From Mycobacterium sp. (GTDB lineage: Bacteria; Actinomycetota; Actinomycetes; Mycobacteriales; Mycobacteriaceae): DNA of 6,762 nucleotides. The stretch spans positions 1 through 6,762 of the forward strand of contig JAHBAP020000145.1 in the NCBI GenBank assembly GCA_018500005.2. The letters are read 5' to 3'. Under the pieces are notes generated by a model. That model did not search any database. It saw only the letters and a program-made list of their open reading frames with translations, and was not told the DNA's origin. Made by a program: the position numbers and the translations under genes. Every line of letters starts with the position of its first letter. Position 1 is the stretch's first letter. Below are positions 6,514 to 6,762 of the stretch, one piece after another.

Positions 6514-6541
6514 CGGCCCCCGGTCTGAGGCCGGTCTAGGG
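6514..6541 (+). repeat. Short stem and 11-bp imperfect tandem repeat after celA1
   Basis: CCGGTCTGAGG (6520-6530) is followed directly by CCGGTCTAGGG (6531-6541), with 9 of 11 bases identical. The same stretch can form a CGGCC/GGCCG stem (6514-6518 with 6529-6533) just after the celA1 stop. It has no T-run, so it is not a canonical intrinsic terminator, though weak termination or pausing is possible. Confidence 0.45.
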
Positions 6542-6553
6542 CACGATGTAGCA

Positions 6554-6762
6554 GTGTCCGGATCATTGCTAGCCCCGCTGGAGTTACTGCGTGACGCGCT
6601 GGGGCAGGTGCGCATCCCGCTGCCCGGACCCGGCGCGGAGGCCGCGCGGGCTATGGCGGGCAACTTCGCCAACCAGCTGGACGACTACGTCCTCCCGCGG
6701 CTACGGGACGTCGACGCACCACTGCTGGCGGTCGTCGGCGGGTCGACCGGAAGCGGCAAGTC
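6554..6762 (+). CDS. Dynamin-like or YfjP-type P-loop GTPase, N-terminal fragment
   Basis: The window ends 69 codons into this gene. An amphipathic helical N-terminus (residues 4-52) leads into a beta strand and P-loop: APLLAVV (55-61), then GGSTGSGK (62-69), with the next codon starting TC, as for Ser. The GGSTGSGKS form after a short helical lead-in is typical of actinobacterial dynamin-like or ribosome-binding-type GTPases, which often occur as tandem pairs. An ABC-type or other P-loop NTPase cannot be excluded, since the G2-G4 motifs lie outside the window. GTG 6554 is the chosen start, although the only purine run, AGGG (6538-6541), is 12 bases away. It follows celA1 by 41 nt and may be cotranscribed, with no obvious functional link. 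Confidence 0.68.
   Translation, partial: MSGSLLAPLELLRDALGQVRIPLPGPGAEAARAMAGNFANQLDDYVLPRLRDVDAPLLAVVGGSTGSGK

Noticed and set aside
6514..6533. An intrinsic terminator after celA1
   Set aside because: The stem has only five pairs with a ten-base loop and no T-run, so it is recorded only as a repeat/stem.
6546..6551. An ATG-TAG start-stop pair just before the GTPase start
   Set aside because: Such a pair can regulate initiation, but six bases in a spacer are easily expected by chance and nothing else supports it.

Overview
The window is high-GC actinobacterial DNA, most likely from a Mycobacterium or Mycolicibacterium chromosome. The evidence is a full-length EccC ATPase of a mycobacterial type VII (ESX) secretion system, a family 6 cellulase that matches M. 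tuberculosis CelA1 (Rv0062) almost throughout as I remember it, GTG starts, and an apparently leaderless gene. No RNA genes, insertion sequences, CRISPR arrays or attachment sites were seen.

Region 1 (1-4946, + strand) reads as the 3' part of an operon. It holds the last ten codons of a gene that is probably eccB, then eccC (1377 aa, two membrane segments and three FtsK/SpoIIIE ATPase domains), a 152-aa lipoprotein with four mature cysteines, and an 85-aa protein with a decayed HNH-nuclease fold. The gaps are 4, 29 and 29 nt, and the two 29-nt gaps share a 10-base sequence. The EccC looks most like the ESX-2 version. The PE, PPE, esx and espG genes that follow eccC2 in M. tuberculosis are missing here.

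Region 2 (4948-5250, - strand) is a small PII-like protein converging tail-to-tail on region 1, with one base between the stop codons. It keeps the PII beta-alpha-beta core and the Tyr-Arg and Phe of the T-loop region. It lacks the modified tyrosine and the Gly-rich ATP-binding B-loop.

Region 3 (5251-5510) is a 260-nt divergent intergenic region. It holds a nested inverted repeat and a TANNNT -10 element placed so that transcription would start at or next to the GTG of celA1.

Region 4 (5511-6762, + strand) is celA1, a secreted endoglucanase with all expected catalytic aspartates and disulfide cysteines. After a short spacer with an 11-bp imperfect tandem repeat comes the N-terminus of a dynamin-like or YfjP-like GTPase, cut by the window edge inside its P-loop.

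The most promising lead is the eccC-lipoprotein-HNH-like trio: an ESX ATPase followed by a cysteine-rich lipoprotein and a catalytically dead HNH-fold protein, where substrate genes would be expected. A functional link is inferred only from strand, spacing and shared intergenic sequence.
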